A stretch of 64,000 bases of DNA from Paenibacillus silvestris (lineage in GTDB: Bacteria > Bacillota > Bacilli > Paenibacillales > NBRC-103111). Location of the stretch: the NCBI RefSeq assembly GCF_009882985.1, contig NZ_WTUZ01000010.1:124352-188351 (forward strand). Direction: 5' to 3'. This document shows, piece by piece, positions 46,701-54,973 of this stretch. The notes under the pieces were generated by a model. It did not search any database. It saw only the letters and a program-made list of their open reading frames with translations, and was not told the origin of the DNA. Each line of letters opens with the position of its first letter. The first letter of the stretch is position 1. Made by a program: the position numbers and the translations under genes.

Positions 46701-49700
46701 TCGGAGATTAATGCATTAACCTCAACCTTAATCCAATGGCTGCCGATTTCTTTCAACGGGATTCTCAGTAGCGTTTTATCGCCGTCATAGCGGTTATGAT
46801 TGACAATTAGCTCTCTGGTATCTCTTCCAGTCAGCGACATGGCCAGAATATAGGCTCCATTCTCACCAGCACTATTGCCACCTGCCAATGTATCGGCTGC
46901 TTGGGCATTCGTAGCTTTCAGTTGGAAAATATGCCTGAAATTAGGCTGATTCCACTGATTGCCATCTGGAATGTTCCACAGCCATTGATAGGAAACGATA
47001 TCGCCATTATAGGCCGTAAAATCTTTGGTTGAATCTTCGCTCGGACGAATTTCAATTCGTTGTCGGTCGTTGATGGCTGCACCGCCGACTACATAACCTT
47101 TATCCCAGTCAAAAACACCTTTGTGCGCATATTCGCCATCACGAACTTTGTCCTCGAATTCCGTATTCAAGCCTCTGCCCTGAGCTACAACCTTGAACAC
47201 ATTCTTCTGAAGAGTGCTATCCCAGACGCTTTGAACATGGTCGTCCGCTAGAGTCGCTTCAGGACGATCACCATAATATGCGTGATAGGCATCGCGAATC
47301 CGCTTGGTAACCCCTTCAACGGGCTCATCAGTGCCCATCGCACCGCCTAGAACATTATAAGGAGAAACACCGTCAATGGCATTCATCTTGATGGTTTTAC
47401 TATTTTCTCCAAAACCGCGTGCAGTCACATCCAATGCAAAGATAGATGGCGTGCCGCTACTCAGATGGAACGTGAATTCATTCGTGCCCAGCGGAAGCTT
47501 AGCTAGGTACGAAGGTTGGAACGTAACGGAATTACCTATTGCTTTGTAATCCGTATTGTTAACAAGCTCTTTGCCTTGAGCATTCGTTATTCCCGTAATT
47601 GTCTGACCGCTGACGAGACTAACTGTCGTGCTAATTGGTTTGCTTTGATCCCATGTGCTATAGACAGCCTTCGAAGGTGTTAACGCTGTTATATTGGTTA
47701 CCGGATCTTTTCCGTAAATGACCAATCCGGATAACCCCATAGTCGAAAGATTATCATCAGTACGACGCTCACGTGGTCCAACCAAAACCGTGTTGATCAT
47801 GACATACCGCGCTGTGAACGGGTATAAAAACGTTTTGGTATCGAAGCCCCACTGCTGTCCATTGTATGTAGCAAAGGACCACATACCTTCGGTTTCTGTG
47901 CCTCCGGCCAGCTTCCAGCCGTTGCCTTCCCAATCGTAGTTGCTAGCCGTATCCGAAGCTATTGGGCTGCTTTCCCATGAATGCGGATCATTGGAGTAGT
48001 AGACTTCGAATCGATTAGCATTCTTTTGAATATTAGCAATGGCATTTGGAATTTCAAGGTACAGTTTATCTACTGTCTTTGGTGTTCCCAAGTCAAGTGT
48101 TAACGCCAAGGAGGATGGCGCGTAGTTCTCCTTATACACGTTGGAGCTTGAGTTCCGCCAGTACCCCGTACCTCCCGATTTGAGAGCGTCTGATCCAGGA
48201 TGTTCCGGTTGCTCCGAGCTAACCTTGAGGTTCACGCCATCATGCGGTGTGAATCGGGATGGTGCCAAAAGATTTACTGAACCGGTTGCCGTTTGCATAT
48301 CTGCTGCATCCATGACGGTAACCGTACTGGATTGGCTTAAGCTTCCAATCTTGGCTGTGATCACAGCTGTCCCTTTGCTTACGCCAGTTAACAGTCCGTT
48401 GGTATCGACAGTTACTGCCGCAGGGTTGCTGGATTCCCAGGTTACAGTCTTGTAAGTCGCATCCTTGGGCAGAACATCAGCCAATAGATGTGTTTTCTTG
48501 CCAAGGGCAAGGTCTTGACTGCTTTTGAGTTGAATTGTGCTTACCGCAACTACATCCTGGGAGGTAGCGCTAAAGGTAATCGTGTATACCTTTTCCTTGA
48601 GTTTCCCTGTAGGATCATAAGCCGTAATCTTCACAGGGCTCAGCCGGTAATCAGCCGGATATTCGACTTTCACTGCGATTCCGGCAGGTGCGACTGCTGT
48701 CACGTTAGGCAGAGTTTGCGCATCACTAGGAAGATCCTGGGAATAACTGGTTTGACTTGGTGAGAAACCAGTGAGGCTAATGCCATCCATCTTCAGATCT
48801 TCAAGCCCTGTTAAGGAGCTGGAAGGTTGACCGATAATGTTAAACACATTGCTTTTAATGGAGCCGGCACTGTTATCGAGAGTGAGATCGGCAACAAGCA
48901 GCACATATTGAGCATCTACCTTTTCACTCAGTGTCAAATCGGCCTTTTCATTGTTGCTCAGATTCGACGCTTTTCCTGCACCCGGGATTATGCGCCAAGA
49001 GGACCCATGATCGGTTAGGAGCGGCTTCCTGGTTGCCGATGAAGTTGGCGAGACGGAGGTGCCTTCCTTCAGTTCGTCATATGCCGCAGCATCATTCGTA
49101 TAATACAGCTGGTAATTTTTCAGGAACTTACTGTTGCTGGTCCATTCCAGCTGGATCTGGCTAACCTCAATACTTTTCTCCAGTTTGACGGCAGCCCAGT
49201 ATTGATATCCTTCTGTCTTGGTTAACGAACTGTTCGCTTGCCAAGCCGTATCCGACTGGCCGTCGATAAAGTTATTTTTGGTGCCTCCACTTTGTGAAAC
49301 GACCTTGATTTCAGCACCAGGGGTAACGGCCCAGTTCTTAATCCCGGATATATTGACATCGACATAAGGCTTAATGCCTTTGGTATTCGTGATCCCAGCT
49401 CCGGTAAATTCTCCATTGATTTTGAACGTGCCTGTGCCATCGGAATTGTAACCCTCCGGGTTCCACGTGACATTTACCTTTTCGATCTTACCCGTGCTCA
49501 GGGTAGCATCCAGTTGTGCAGGCAAGCCCAAACTATCGAAAGCTGTGCCTGGCGCCGCCGAAACGACGTTTGGCCTATCCCAGGCCACGATATCCTTAGA
49601 TTGGATTTTTGGATCCCAACCGTCAGGGAATACATAGGTATTTTCATCCCTCTTGATTAAGTAAATATCGGACAAATACATCGTTGCAGCCTGGAATTCA

Positions 49701-51184
49701 TCGGCATAGACCGATTCGTTCACGGTGTTGTACATCCCCCGGTACAATCCCCATTTGGAACGGTTCTGTTGGCCAGGTACTGCCGGCAGATCGACTCTTT
49801 CTTTTTTACCCGTTGCCGGGTTCAAAACTTCAGGACGTCTCAACGTTTCCGCCGTCATGCCGCCTTTCCATAGCTCTTTATTGGTTGCTACGTCAACGAG
49901 CTTGCCGTAAACATAGCCACTATCGGCGCTTAGAATCGTCACTTCCATATCCAGCCAACGATCTGCGACCTCTTCAAGCGGAATTGTAAACAGCGGCTTG
50001 ATCCGGTGCGCTTCTTGCCCATCTGGATTGTTTCTGAATTCCAAGTAGCCCTTGCCATTGACAGAAACAAGTGTAAGAGTGGTCACCGGCTGCCCGGCCT
50101 CATCTCCTTCAATCGCTTTTAATTGAAAAATATGAAAGAAGCGTCGAGGAGCAATGAAATCACCGGCTTCTTTCTCGGCGGCATCCAGCTGATACTTGAT
50201 CGTTTCCGAAGGGAGCATCAGCTTCCAATGATGGGTCATTATGTCTCCACCCACACTATTGGCATCGATATTCGATGCGCTGGTGTTGCTCTTAATCTCG
50301 AGCCGCTGACGGTCGCTGTTAACCGCGCCCCGATCACCGTCGTCCCGACTTACCCCTTCTGGCGTTTTGAATGGCAAAAATTCATGATAACGCAAAATGT
50401 CCGTATTAAGCTTGTCTAGTCCAGCACTAGCTTCAATGCCGTACTTCGTAAGCGCATTCATATCTGTTTTGCCAATCGTCTGAAGATACATGTTATCTCC
50501 CAGCCAGGAGTTGGGAACACTCTGAGCCGCTGGGTAGTTTCCAGAACGGTCATAAACCGATTCAAACCAATCTTTTCCGCTGTAAGACGAGGCTTTCCCT
50601 GGGCCTTCAATCGAGCCTGTTGTGCTGCCGAAACCCATTTTGGAAGCGCCCAGCACGTCCCATGCGTGTTCGCCCGCTTTAATATTCAGTGGAGAATATT
50701 TGTCATTGGGACCTATAGAGTCTGCTATTGACGCCGGGACTTCCTTCTCTACAGATACGCTAATGGTGTATCTACGACTGCTGCTGCTGTCAGTCTTATC
50801 CGTTAGCACTAGATAGTACGAGTTTGATCCACCTGGCGTAAATTGATCCAGCTTGGCATCGCCTACGTTGATGCCACTGGTTGCAATTGGAATTACTGTT
50901 GTTTCATCGCTTCTGAAAAAGGTTGGAGTAACGCCAGGATTCGTCGTTACATTCAGCATTTGGTAAGAAGAGCCATATGGCAAGGAGATCCCAATGGTTT
51001 CATTAGGAATGTCAACTACAGCATTTGCCGGCTTATTGACTTGGACTTCAAAAAGGCTTAACGTCTCTCCCGATGCGGCATGCGCCGTCGATGCAGAGAA
51101 GCCAAAAGGGTTCAATAGCGTAAGCATCATAGCCAACGTTAAAATAGCGCTTACAACTTTCTTCAAAGCTTGTTGCGTGAGCAT
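43763..51184 (-). CDS. Giant SLH-anchored modular surface protein with two lyase-like modules
   Basis: The 2473-residue protein begins with a signal peptide cut after about residue 37 (STAHAA). In order I see: a cadherin-like beta-sandwich (about 40-145); lyase-like module 1 (about 165-535, RQRLEIKSN, GDIMTHHW, FFHIFQLKA); a Big_4-type Ig domain (550-655); an F5/8 discoidin-like domain (665-830); another cadherin-like domain (840-930); a Big_2 domain (935-1005); a second F5/8 domain (1015-1170); an X2-type Ig domain (1180-1260); lyase-like module 2 (about 1265-1640, RQRIEIRPS, GDIVSYQW, FRHIFQLKA); a third F5/8 domain (1655-1805); FN3, Big_4 and FN3 (1810-2070); a Ser/Gly linker; a beta-rich domain; and three SLH repeats (about 2290-2473, TRAEF, TREQM, NRAQA). 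SLH repeats hold proteins to pyruvylated wall polymer. It likely binds and cleaves a polysaccharide. ATG has AAGGAGG. Confidence 0.93.
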   Translation of the reverse strand: MLTQQALKKVVSAILTLAMMLTLLNPFGFSASTAHAASGETLSLFEVQVNKPANAVVDIPNETIGISLPYGSSYQMLNVTTNPGVTPTFFRSDETTVIPIATSGINVGDAKLDQFTPGGSNSYYLVLTDKTDSSSSRRYTISVSVEKEVPASIADSIGPNDKYSPLNIKAGEHAWDVLGASKMGFGSTTGSIEGPGKASSYSGKDWFESVYDRSGNYPAAQSVPNSWLGDNMYLQTIGKTDMNALTKYGIEASAGLDKLNTDILRYHEFLPFKTPEGVSRDDGDRGAVNSDRQRLEIKSNTSASNIDANSVGGDIMTHHWKLMLPSETIKYQLDAAEKEAGDFIAPRRFFHIFQLKAIEGDEAGQPVTTLTLVSVNGKGYLEFRNNPDGQEAHRIKPLFTIPLEEVADRWLDMEVTILSADSGYVYGKLVDVATNKELWKGGMTAETLRRPEVLNPATGKKERVDLPAVPGQQNRSKWGLYRGMYNTVNESVYADEFQAATMYLSDIYLIKRDENTYVFPDGWDPKIQSKDIVAWDRPNVVSAAPGTAFDSLGLPAQLDATLSTGKIEKVNVTWNPEGYNSDGTGTFKINGEFTGAGITNTKGIKPYVDVNISGIKNWAVTPGAEIKVVSQSGGTKNNFIDGQSDTAWQANSSLTKTEGYQYWAAVKLEKSIEVSQIQLEWTSNSKFLKNYQLYYTNDAAAYDELKEGTSVSPTSSATRKPLLTDHGSSWRIIPGAGKASNLSNNEKADLTLSEKVDAQYVLLVADLTLDNSAGSIKSNVFNIIGQPSSSLTGLEDLKMDGISLTGFSPSQTSYSQDLPSDAQTLPNVTAVAPAGIAVKVEYPADYRLSPVKITAYDPTGKLKEKVYTITFSATSQDVVAVSTIQLKSSQDLALGKKTHLLADVLPKDATYKTVTWESSNPAAVTVDTNGLLTGVSKGTAVITAKIGSLSQSSTVTVMDAADMQTATGSVNLLAPSRFTPHDGVNLKVSSEQPEHPGSDALKSGGTGYWRNSSSNVYKENYAPSSLALTLDLGTPKTVDKLYLEIPNAIANIQKNANRFEVYYSNDPHSWESSPIASDTASNYDWEGNGWKLAGGTETEGMWSFATYNGQQWGFDTKTFLYPFTARYVMINTVLVGPRERRTDDNLSTMGLSGLVIYGKDPVTNITALTPSKAVYSTWDQSKPISTTVSLVSGQTITGITNAQGKELVNNTDYKAIGNSVTFQPSYLAKLPLGTNEFTFHLSSGTPSIFALDVTARGFGENSKTIKMNAIDGVSPYNVLGGAMGTDEPVEGVTKRIRDAYHAYYGDRPEATLADDHVQSVWDSTLQKNVFKVVAQGRGLNTEFEDKVRDGEYAHKGVFDWDKGYVVGGAAINDRQRIEIRPSEDSTKDFTAYNGDIVSYQWLWNIPDGNQWNQPNFRHIFQLKATNAQAADTLAGGNSAGENGAYILAMSLTGRDTRELIVNHNRYDGDKTLLRIPLKEIGSHWIKVEVNALISDSGWLTIKITDTVTGKVYTFDSPDVYQTFPKQGAGDGVKDLWRRPERSVKVGSASVNFETEYPATFDQYLRPKWGIYRNSNGTTNSAYDAELQLSDITITKLATGVSSTNLALNKKVYNVGSTAGANSLQLASANANAYGNANKLTSGVLEDPIVWNVNNVTSLDQIGNYSWLGTDGARKGSFVIDLGQAMDFSQIRLLAKSSRLKGATLSVSDDVSDHSSAAEWDAMAFKQVDLKTAEGYTYATGNQNGGDDSVDASYALDLGRTYHSRYIKVMVENASGGNTGTDLTGPPRLTQVQVFNAPTPPQNLTIGTSGSAAVLKWDSNVQSEGFTVYNGTAVVAELPADATSFALPANLSDTSAISVRSKGTDPYSRKRMISAPAIPVASDVNPVLVSIEPENIVTQVGTAPVMPSVVSAVYSDRSTQKLPVAWDSIDPTQYAAPGNFTVEGTVTGSVYKALANVAVTSGAVTWPAQSLLTASEVGKTTATLQWTAAQAVRGVGGYKLFSVTGSTYSEIATVGDVLTYRLTGLTAGSNYTFTIQAVDKDGVKSEYGPVASFRTTNESDGSSGSGSGSGAGSQGTPNNSNTNPGTIDLEKYAKVTQETAADGSTVTKVAVDAKALEQALVSPLVLIDVKSSDSAINVELSGNAILGAADKKSKLVIQSNGIRYELPVTLFANIQKDSTVVVSIAKVAGKAGDDVNAAVNYLNAKQVITNPIEFTITVNGSEMTDFGGAYVDRTINLGQLTINPATWTAVWVDANKELHFVPAIVTTKDGSTEITIRSPHNSVYTVIQLEKLFNDLQGHWAKTDIELLAGKRILTGMTDEQFVPEANVTRAEFAAMLVRSLGLVESNNNVFQDVQSTDWFAGAVGTASKAGLIDGYEDGTFQPNAIITREQMVVMVIRAMKVGGKEIQTDSSVLSKFTDQMEIGEWAKAAISQALKAGLIQGMSDTVFASKEHANRAQAAVVLKRVLQFLQFIN

Positions 51185-51420
51185 CCTAGTGCCTCCTTAT
51201 GATAGCTTCAAAAACATAATTCCAGCAGGCCAATCAGTGAAAATTATCCCCCCTTACTTGTTTTCAAAGCAGTTTGTTAGCCACCTGCTTTCACCTACAC
51301 TCTATTGCTGATATTGGAATCAGACAATGGAGATTATTATGATGGTATGTGTTTTTTTGGGGTAGGTTGAAGTACAATCGAAGTCTCCAGCGGAAAGTTG
51401 GTTTTTAATTATCTTTTACA
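51185..51420. other. 5' region of the SLH gene, no gene seen
   Basis: About 235 bp upstream of the SLH gene hold its ribosome site (AAGGAGG at 51192-51198) and A+T-rich sequence. I see no confident promoter, dyad or small gene. The rest of this gap (51421-51583) is described as the methyltransferase leader. Confidence 0.6.
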
Positions 51421-51450
51421 TTGACCAAATTTTACCATGAAAATTATAAT
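51421..51450 (+). promoter_or_regulatory. Promoter of methyltransferase leader
   Basis: TTGACC, an 18-base spacer and a perfect TATAAT make a strong sigma-A promoter. Start near 51457 gives a leader of about 127 bases. Confidence 0.8.
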
Positions 51451-51482
51451 AGATTTAACTTAAACGAAGGCGAGTGATTCTC

Positions 51483-51533
51483 ATGCAAATGATCAAAACT
51501 GTTTCGTCCATTACGGAGGTACGGAAGGGTTAA
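51483..51533 (+). CDS. Possible 16-residue upstream reading frame
   Basis: A short frame MQMIKTVSSITEVRKG begins at ATG 51483 after AAGGCGAG with about eight bases spacing, within the leader of the methyltransferase gene. It ends at the base of a GAAGGG/CCCTTC hairpin (51524-51550). It could be a leader peptide that affects translation of the next gene, the remnant of a lost gene, or chance. No conservation can be judged here. Confidence 0.3.
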   Translation: MQMIKTVSSITEVRKG

Positions 51534-51583
51534 CGACTACCTAGCCCTTCTAATTACATTTCAATTCACGGAGGGAATCGTCT

Positions 51584-52348
51584 ATGTCGTTTAGTTATTA
51601 CGGGGAACTTTGTACAGAAGTCTATAATCATACCAAGAAAATTGGTCAATCTATTGACGGTGATATGACCTATTATGAGGCTAAGCTCCAACATTGTAAG
51701 GGACGTATTCTTGAAGCCATGGTCGGCTCCGGGCGTGTAATCATTCCGCTTCTTGAATCAGGTCTTCTTGTGGATGGGGTCGATTATTCTCCTGATATGT
51801 TGAATTCTTGTCGTCAGCGCTGCATGGAACGTGGTTTAGTCACCAATTTGTATGAGTCGAGTCTTCAAGAGCTTTCTTTACCAGATAAATATGAGGCAAT
51901 TATTATTCCAGCAGGTTCATTTTTATTAATTGAAAAAAGAGAAGAATCACTTAAAGCCTTGAAGCGCCTCTATGAACATCTTCAGCCAGGCGGCCGCCTG
52001 CTGCTTGATCTCTTCCTGCCTGATACTAACTTTAAGTGTGGACAGTGGGATGGCACATCGACATTCAGCTTACCAGGTGGAGACGTCATCACGATGGAAG
52101 GCAAACTAGTCGAAGCAGATCTATTCAATCAATATAAAGTTTCTTATATCAAATATGAGAAGTGGCGCAATGGTGCATTGATTCAAACTGAGTTACAGCG
52201 CTTTGCCTTGCGTTGGTACGGCATCGAGGAATTTAAGCTCGTTTTAGAAAGCATAGGCTTTACGGATGTGGTTGTTTCAGCTGATTTTGTCCCTGACAAA
52301 ACCCCGACCAATGCGGAGCAGATATTTGCCTTTGAAGCGAGAAAGTAA
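51584..52348 (+). CDS. Class I SAM-dependent methyltransferase
   Basis: The 254-residue protein shows ILEAMVGSGRVIIPLLESGL near residue 38 (motif I), VDGVDYSPDML after it, and a long C-terminal beta half with DVITMEGKLVE and LQRFALRWYGIEEFKLVLESIGF. It is a small-molecule methyltransferase of unknown substrate. ATG at 51584 has CGGAGGG. A strong promoter and a short upstream frame precede it and a strong terminator follows, so it is a unit of its own. Confidence 0.9.
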   Translation: MSFSYYGELCTEVYNHTKKIGQSIDGDMTYYEAKLQHCKGRILEAMVGSGRVIIPLLESGLLVDGVDYSPDMLNSCRQRCMERGLVTNLYESSLQELSLPDKYEAIIIPAGSFLLIEKREESLKALKRLYEHLQPGGRLLLDLFLPDTNFKCGQWDGTSTFSLPGGDVITMEGKLVEADLFNQYKVSYIKYEKWRNGALIQTELQRFALRWYGIEEFKLVLESIGFTDVVVSADFVPDKTPTNAEQIFAFEARK

Positions 52349-52353
52349 ACATC

Positions 52354-52384
52354 ATACCCCTTCCACCAAGTGTGGAAGGGGTAT
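52354..52384 (+). terminator. Terminator of methyltransferase gene
   Basis: A perfect 13-bp stem (ATACCCCTTCCAC / GTGGAAGGGGTAT) with loop CAAGT and TTTT lies five bases after the stop. Confidence 0.95.
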
Positions 52385-52391
52385 TTTTACG

Positions 52392-52650
52392 AAAGAGGCT
52401 GTCCCGAGAGATATTGAATGGCCGGGAGCGACTCCTTATATGAACTGGAAATACTACCGCTAAATCTGTGAATAACACAGCTCCAGGAATGAATATATGG
52501 AATTTCTCCTGCTAATGCGGACGATTGAGCTTGGAATCAGGGGAAAAGGAGAGAATTAACAGGATTCATTCCAGTTATTAGGGTTATCTAACGGATAACC
52601 CCTTGAAATAAAGGGATTTTTTCCCACTCTTTGATGCGGAACCGGCTCCA
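52392..52650 (-). repeat. Dispersed intergenic repeat, copy C (inverted)
   Basis: The gap from 52349 to 52723 holds two terminators and, between them, the third copy of the element, in opposite orientation to copies A and B. On the minus strand it reads ATCCCTTTATTTCAAGG, CTAATAACTGGAATGAATCC, CCAAGCTCAATCG, GCAGGAGAAATTCCATAT, GATTTAGCGGTAG, ATTTCCAGTT and finally CGGGACAGCCTC. This order matches copy B throughout. The closing hairpin is degraded here. Confidence 0.85.
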
Positions 52651-52659
52651 TAAAAAAAT

Positions 52660-52699
52660 GGGCTCTCTCTAAGTAGATCCATCTACTCGGAAATAGCCC
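52660..52699 (-). terminator. Terminator of FAD monooxygenase/tetR operon
   Basis: GGGCT..AGTAGAT-CC-ATCTACT..AGCCC is followed by seven T on the minus strand, 25 bases after the tetR stop. Confidence 0.85.
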
Positions 52700-52723
52700 T
52701 TAATTACCCTATCCTTTTACCTA

Positions 52724-53317
52724 TTATAGAGTAATCATTCTTAACAGCACGTCAACTCTCGGCAGTTGGTAACCGCCAATCTTTTGCACATTTAGCACCA
52801 TCAGACCGGACGTGACCGATAAGTACGAGGAAATCATTTCGTCCAAATCTCCCTCCACAAGCTCACCAGCCTCCTGTCCTTCTCGGAATAAGGGCCTCAA
52901 TTTCTTGACGTAATTGTCCATGGAGTAACGCTCCATTAGCTCCACAACCTTCTCAGGCACACCATCTGACGTTCTCGCTTGGTGAATCAGTAGAAAATAG
53001 TCCGTTCCACCTTCATCCAACATGTCTTGCGTTAATGCTCTTATCTTCTCTATCGGCGAGCCCGGAAGCCCGTAAACAGTCTCCATGGCTTCATCCGAAG
53101 CAATCATCGCTTTTTCAACAAGTGTTGTGAAAAGCTCTTCTTTCGACGTAAAGTAATGATACAGTAGTCCATGACTAATCTGTGCCTCAGCAGCGATCAT
53201 GCTCATTTTCGTCCCAATAATCCCGCGTCTTGCAAAAACTTTAAGCGCAGCGCTCATAATCTGCTCTCTGCGTTCATCTCGAATCTGAAGCTGTTGTTCT
53301 TCATTTAATGGAGACAA
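52724..53317 (-). CDS. TetR-family transcriptional regulator
   Basis: The protein of about 197 residues has an N-terminal TetR helix-turn-helix (IMSAALKVFARRGIIGTKMSMIAAEAQISHGLLYHYFTSKEELF). The start is uncertain: TTG at 53317 has GAGGG five bases before it, while GTG at 53329 is in frame but overlaps its only possible site. It follows the monooxygenase gene directly and the dyad upstream of that gene is the likely operator, so the operon should be self-regulated and ligand-inducible. Confidence 0.88.
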   Translation of the reverse strand: MSPLNEEQQLQIRDERREQIMSAALKVFARRGIIGTKMSMIAAEAQISHGLLYHYFTSKEELFTTLVEKAMIASDEAMETVYGLPGSPIEKIRALTQDMLDEGGTDYFLLIHQARTSDGVPEKVVELMERYSMDNYVKKLRPLFREGQEAGELVEGDLDEMISSYLSVTSGLMVLNVQKIGGYQLPRVDVLLRMITL

Positions 53318-53331
53318 AACATCCCTCACTC

Positions 53332-54777
53332 CTAACCTGGAATCAATCTGATCAATGCTTCTTCTAATGGAAGGTCGTATTCTTTCAGCAGATCTGCGAG
53401 TAATTGCAGTCCTTCCTCCGATGACTCAAGTACCGATTTGACCATCTGGGGATGAAACAATTCAATCAGAGGTAAGGATAACGAATTAACACCCCAGTAC
53501 AAACCGAAAAGTTTGAAGTTATGATTCGCCGTTCCCTCTCTCAAGATCAAATTCATGTACCTGCTGCCAAAAGCAACTCCCTTGAGGGGTTCTGAGCCCG
53601 CCTCATATTCGACGCCGTCCCACTGCAAATCCGCCGCACAATTTAACCACCAAGCAGGTGTTATCGCTTTTTCTTGAATTTCACGCAGAACCTTTTGCTC
53701 GAAATGCGGCACAGGGTTATTTTGTCGTTCCTGCAGCATGGTGTTCAGTAGATCCACTTCTATGGCAGCAACTGTCATCCCTTGACCGAAAATGGGGTCA
53801 TAGATGCAGTAGGCATCTCCTAACACTAACAATCCCTCCGGCCATTTTTCCATTGAATCATAATGGTGACGATATAGCTCAGGTACACGAAACCCCTTCG
53901 GCGGAGCGATGGGTTCGAGCTCACACAGGATTTCTGCAATCATTGGAGTAGGAAGCTGCGCGACCTCCTGTTCGAACGCATCGGCATCCGTTGGTGGATA
54001 ATTCCCACCTGGTCGATACAGCAACACTTCTGCCACCTGGTTCTCAATAAAAGAGAATACCCCCGTGAATGTTCCGTTCACCGGTTGGCCCATGATGTTG
54101 ATCACATCCCATTTCTCAATCAGCTGCTTCATATGAGCTGGAACGTTATACCGGCGTGTACTGTATCCTATAGCTGCTTTCATCCGATCAGGGCGAGGGA
54201 CATCATATCCAAACTCCTTCAGCCATTGTGTCAATTTGGAGGAGCGGCCACTAGCATCAACCACAAGATCCGCCATATAATCATGCTTCACGCCTATACC
54301 CCGAGCACGGACTTGAACGCCTGTAACAGCCGTATGATCCGGAGTCGTATGCAGCGTAGTGACATCATGCTCCGCAAGCACTCGTACATTGGGAATTTTC
54401 GTTACACGCCCACGTATGACCCATTCCAGCACGGCACGGCTGAACTTAATATCGTTCCTTGGGTAAGGTGCGGACACGGTTCCATATTGATTCATCATAT
54501 GAACCGTTTTATTAAGCGAGCTTGGTGATCCAAGCGCCACCAATTCATCCTCATAGCCAGGAAAAAGCTGCTCTGTAATCATTTTACCACGCTGTGTGAA
54601 CCTATGGGGATGAAAACCGTGCGGAGCGCCATTCCGATCTGCGGGACGCTTTGGAAATTCGTCCTTATCGATAAGGATGACCTCTTCATAATACGATGAG
54701 AGCACTCTTGCTGTCATTAAACCTGTCATGCTGCTTCCGATCACGATCGCTTTGCCTTCTTTTTGAATAACATTCAT
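53332..54777 (-). CDS. FAD-dependent monooxygenase
   Basis: The 481-residue protein has an N-terminal FAD motif (AIVIGSSMTGLMTARVLSSYYEEVILIDKD), the segment HGFHPHRFTQRG near residue 60, DLVVDASGRSSKL near 180 and the late GD motif LVLGDAYCIYDPIFGQGMTVA near 325. This is the layout of the p-hydroxybenzoate hydroxylase superfamily. GSSMTG replaces the usual GGGxxG glycines. The substrate is unknown; polyketide or aromatic antibiotics are typical for the group. ATG at 54777 has GAGG eight bases upstream. It is co-transcribed with the TetR gene. Confidence 0.88.
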   Translation of the reverse strand: MNVIQKEGKAIVIGSSMTGLMTARVLSSYYEEVILIDKDEFPKRPADRNGAPHGFHPHRFTQRGKMITEQLFPGYEDELVALGSPSSLNKTVHMMNQYGTVSAPYPRNDIKFSRAVLEWVIRGRVTKIPNVRVLAEHDVTTLHTTPDHTAVTGVQVRARGIGVKHDYMADLVVDASGRSSKLTQWLKEFGYDVPRPDRMKAAIGYSTRRYNVPAHMKQLIEKWDVINIMGQPVNGTFTGVFSFIENQVAEVLLYRPGGNYPPTDADAFEQEVAQLPTPMIAEILCELEPIAPPKGFRVPELYRHHYDSMEKWPEGLLVLGDAYCIYDPIFGQGMTVAAIEVDLLNTMLQERQNNPVPHFEQKVLREIQEKAITPAWWLNCAADLQWDGVEYEAGSEPLKGVAFGSRYMNLILREGTANHNFKLFGLYWGVNSLSLPLIELFHPQMVKSVLESSEEGLQLLADLLKEYDLPLEEALIRLIPG

Positions 54778-54800
54778 AGGATTCACCTCAACGACTATAT

Positions 54801-54821
54801 TTGATTGACTAAGTCAGTCAA
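54801..54821. promoter_or_regulatory. TetR operator of the monooxygenase operon
   Basis: TTGATTGACT-A-AGTCAGTCAA is a dyad with one mismatch in ten and a perfect TGACT-A-AGTCA core. It lies just downstream of the -10 box. Confidence 0.8.
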
Positions 54822-54825
54822 CAAA

Positions 54826-54854
54826 AGATTAAACCATTATTTTCCTGTAGTCAA
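54826..54854 (-). promoter_or_regulatory. Promoter of the monooxygenase operon
   Basis: On the minus strand, TTGACT (54849-54854), a 17-base spacer and TAATCT (54826-54831) are directly followed by the TetR dyad. Confidence 0.65.
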
Positions 54855-54973
54855 TACATTTTTTTCCTAAATAAATCCTTTTGTCGAAACAAGCGTCCCT
54901 ATCGTATTCAGCATGCGCAGCGCCTTCATCGCATACAACTAGCTTTAGATTAGGTTAATTTGGGGGTGCATAT

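Noticed and set aside
43763..51184. Many plus-strand open frames of 60-210 codons opposite the giant SLH gene, for example 45168-45812 and 48141-48455
   Set aside because: They lie antisense to a long, clearly coding frame, lack ribosome sites and show no domain pattern. They are shadows of its codon usage.
51483..51533. Short frame as the remnant of a panC gene
   Set aside because: MQMIKTVSSITEVRKG recalls pantothenate synthetase starts only loosely and no further PanC sequence follows. It was kept only as a possible leader frame.
27992..52650. Interpretation of the dispersed repeat as an insertion sequence or CRISPR array
   Set aside because: There is no transposase frame, no clear terminal inverted repeats, and the internal units are degenerate with unequal non-spacer intervals.
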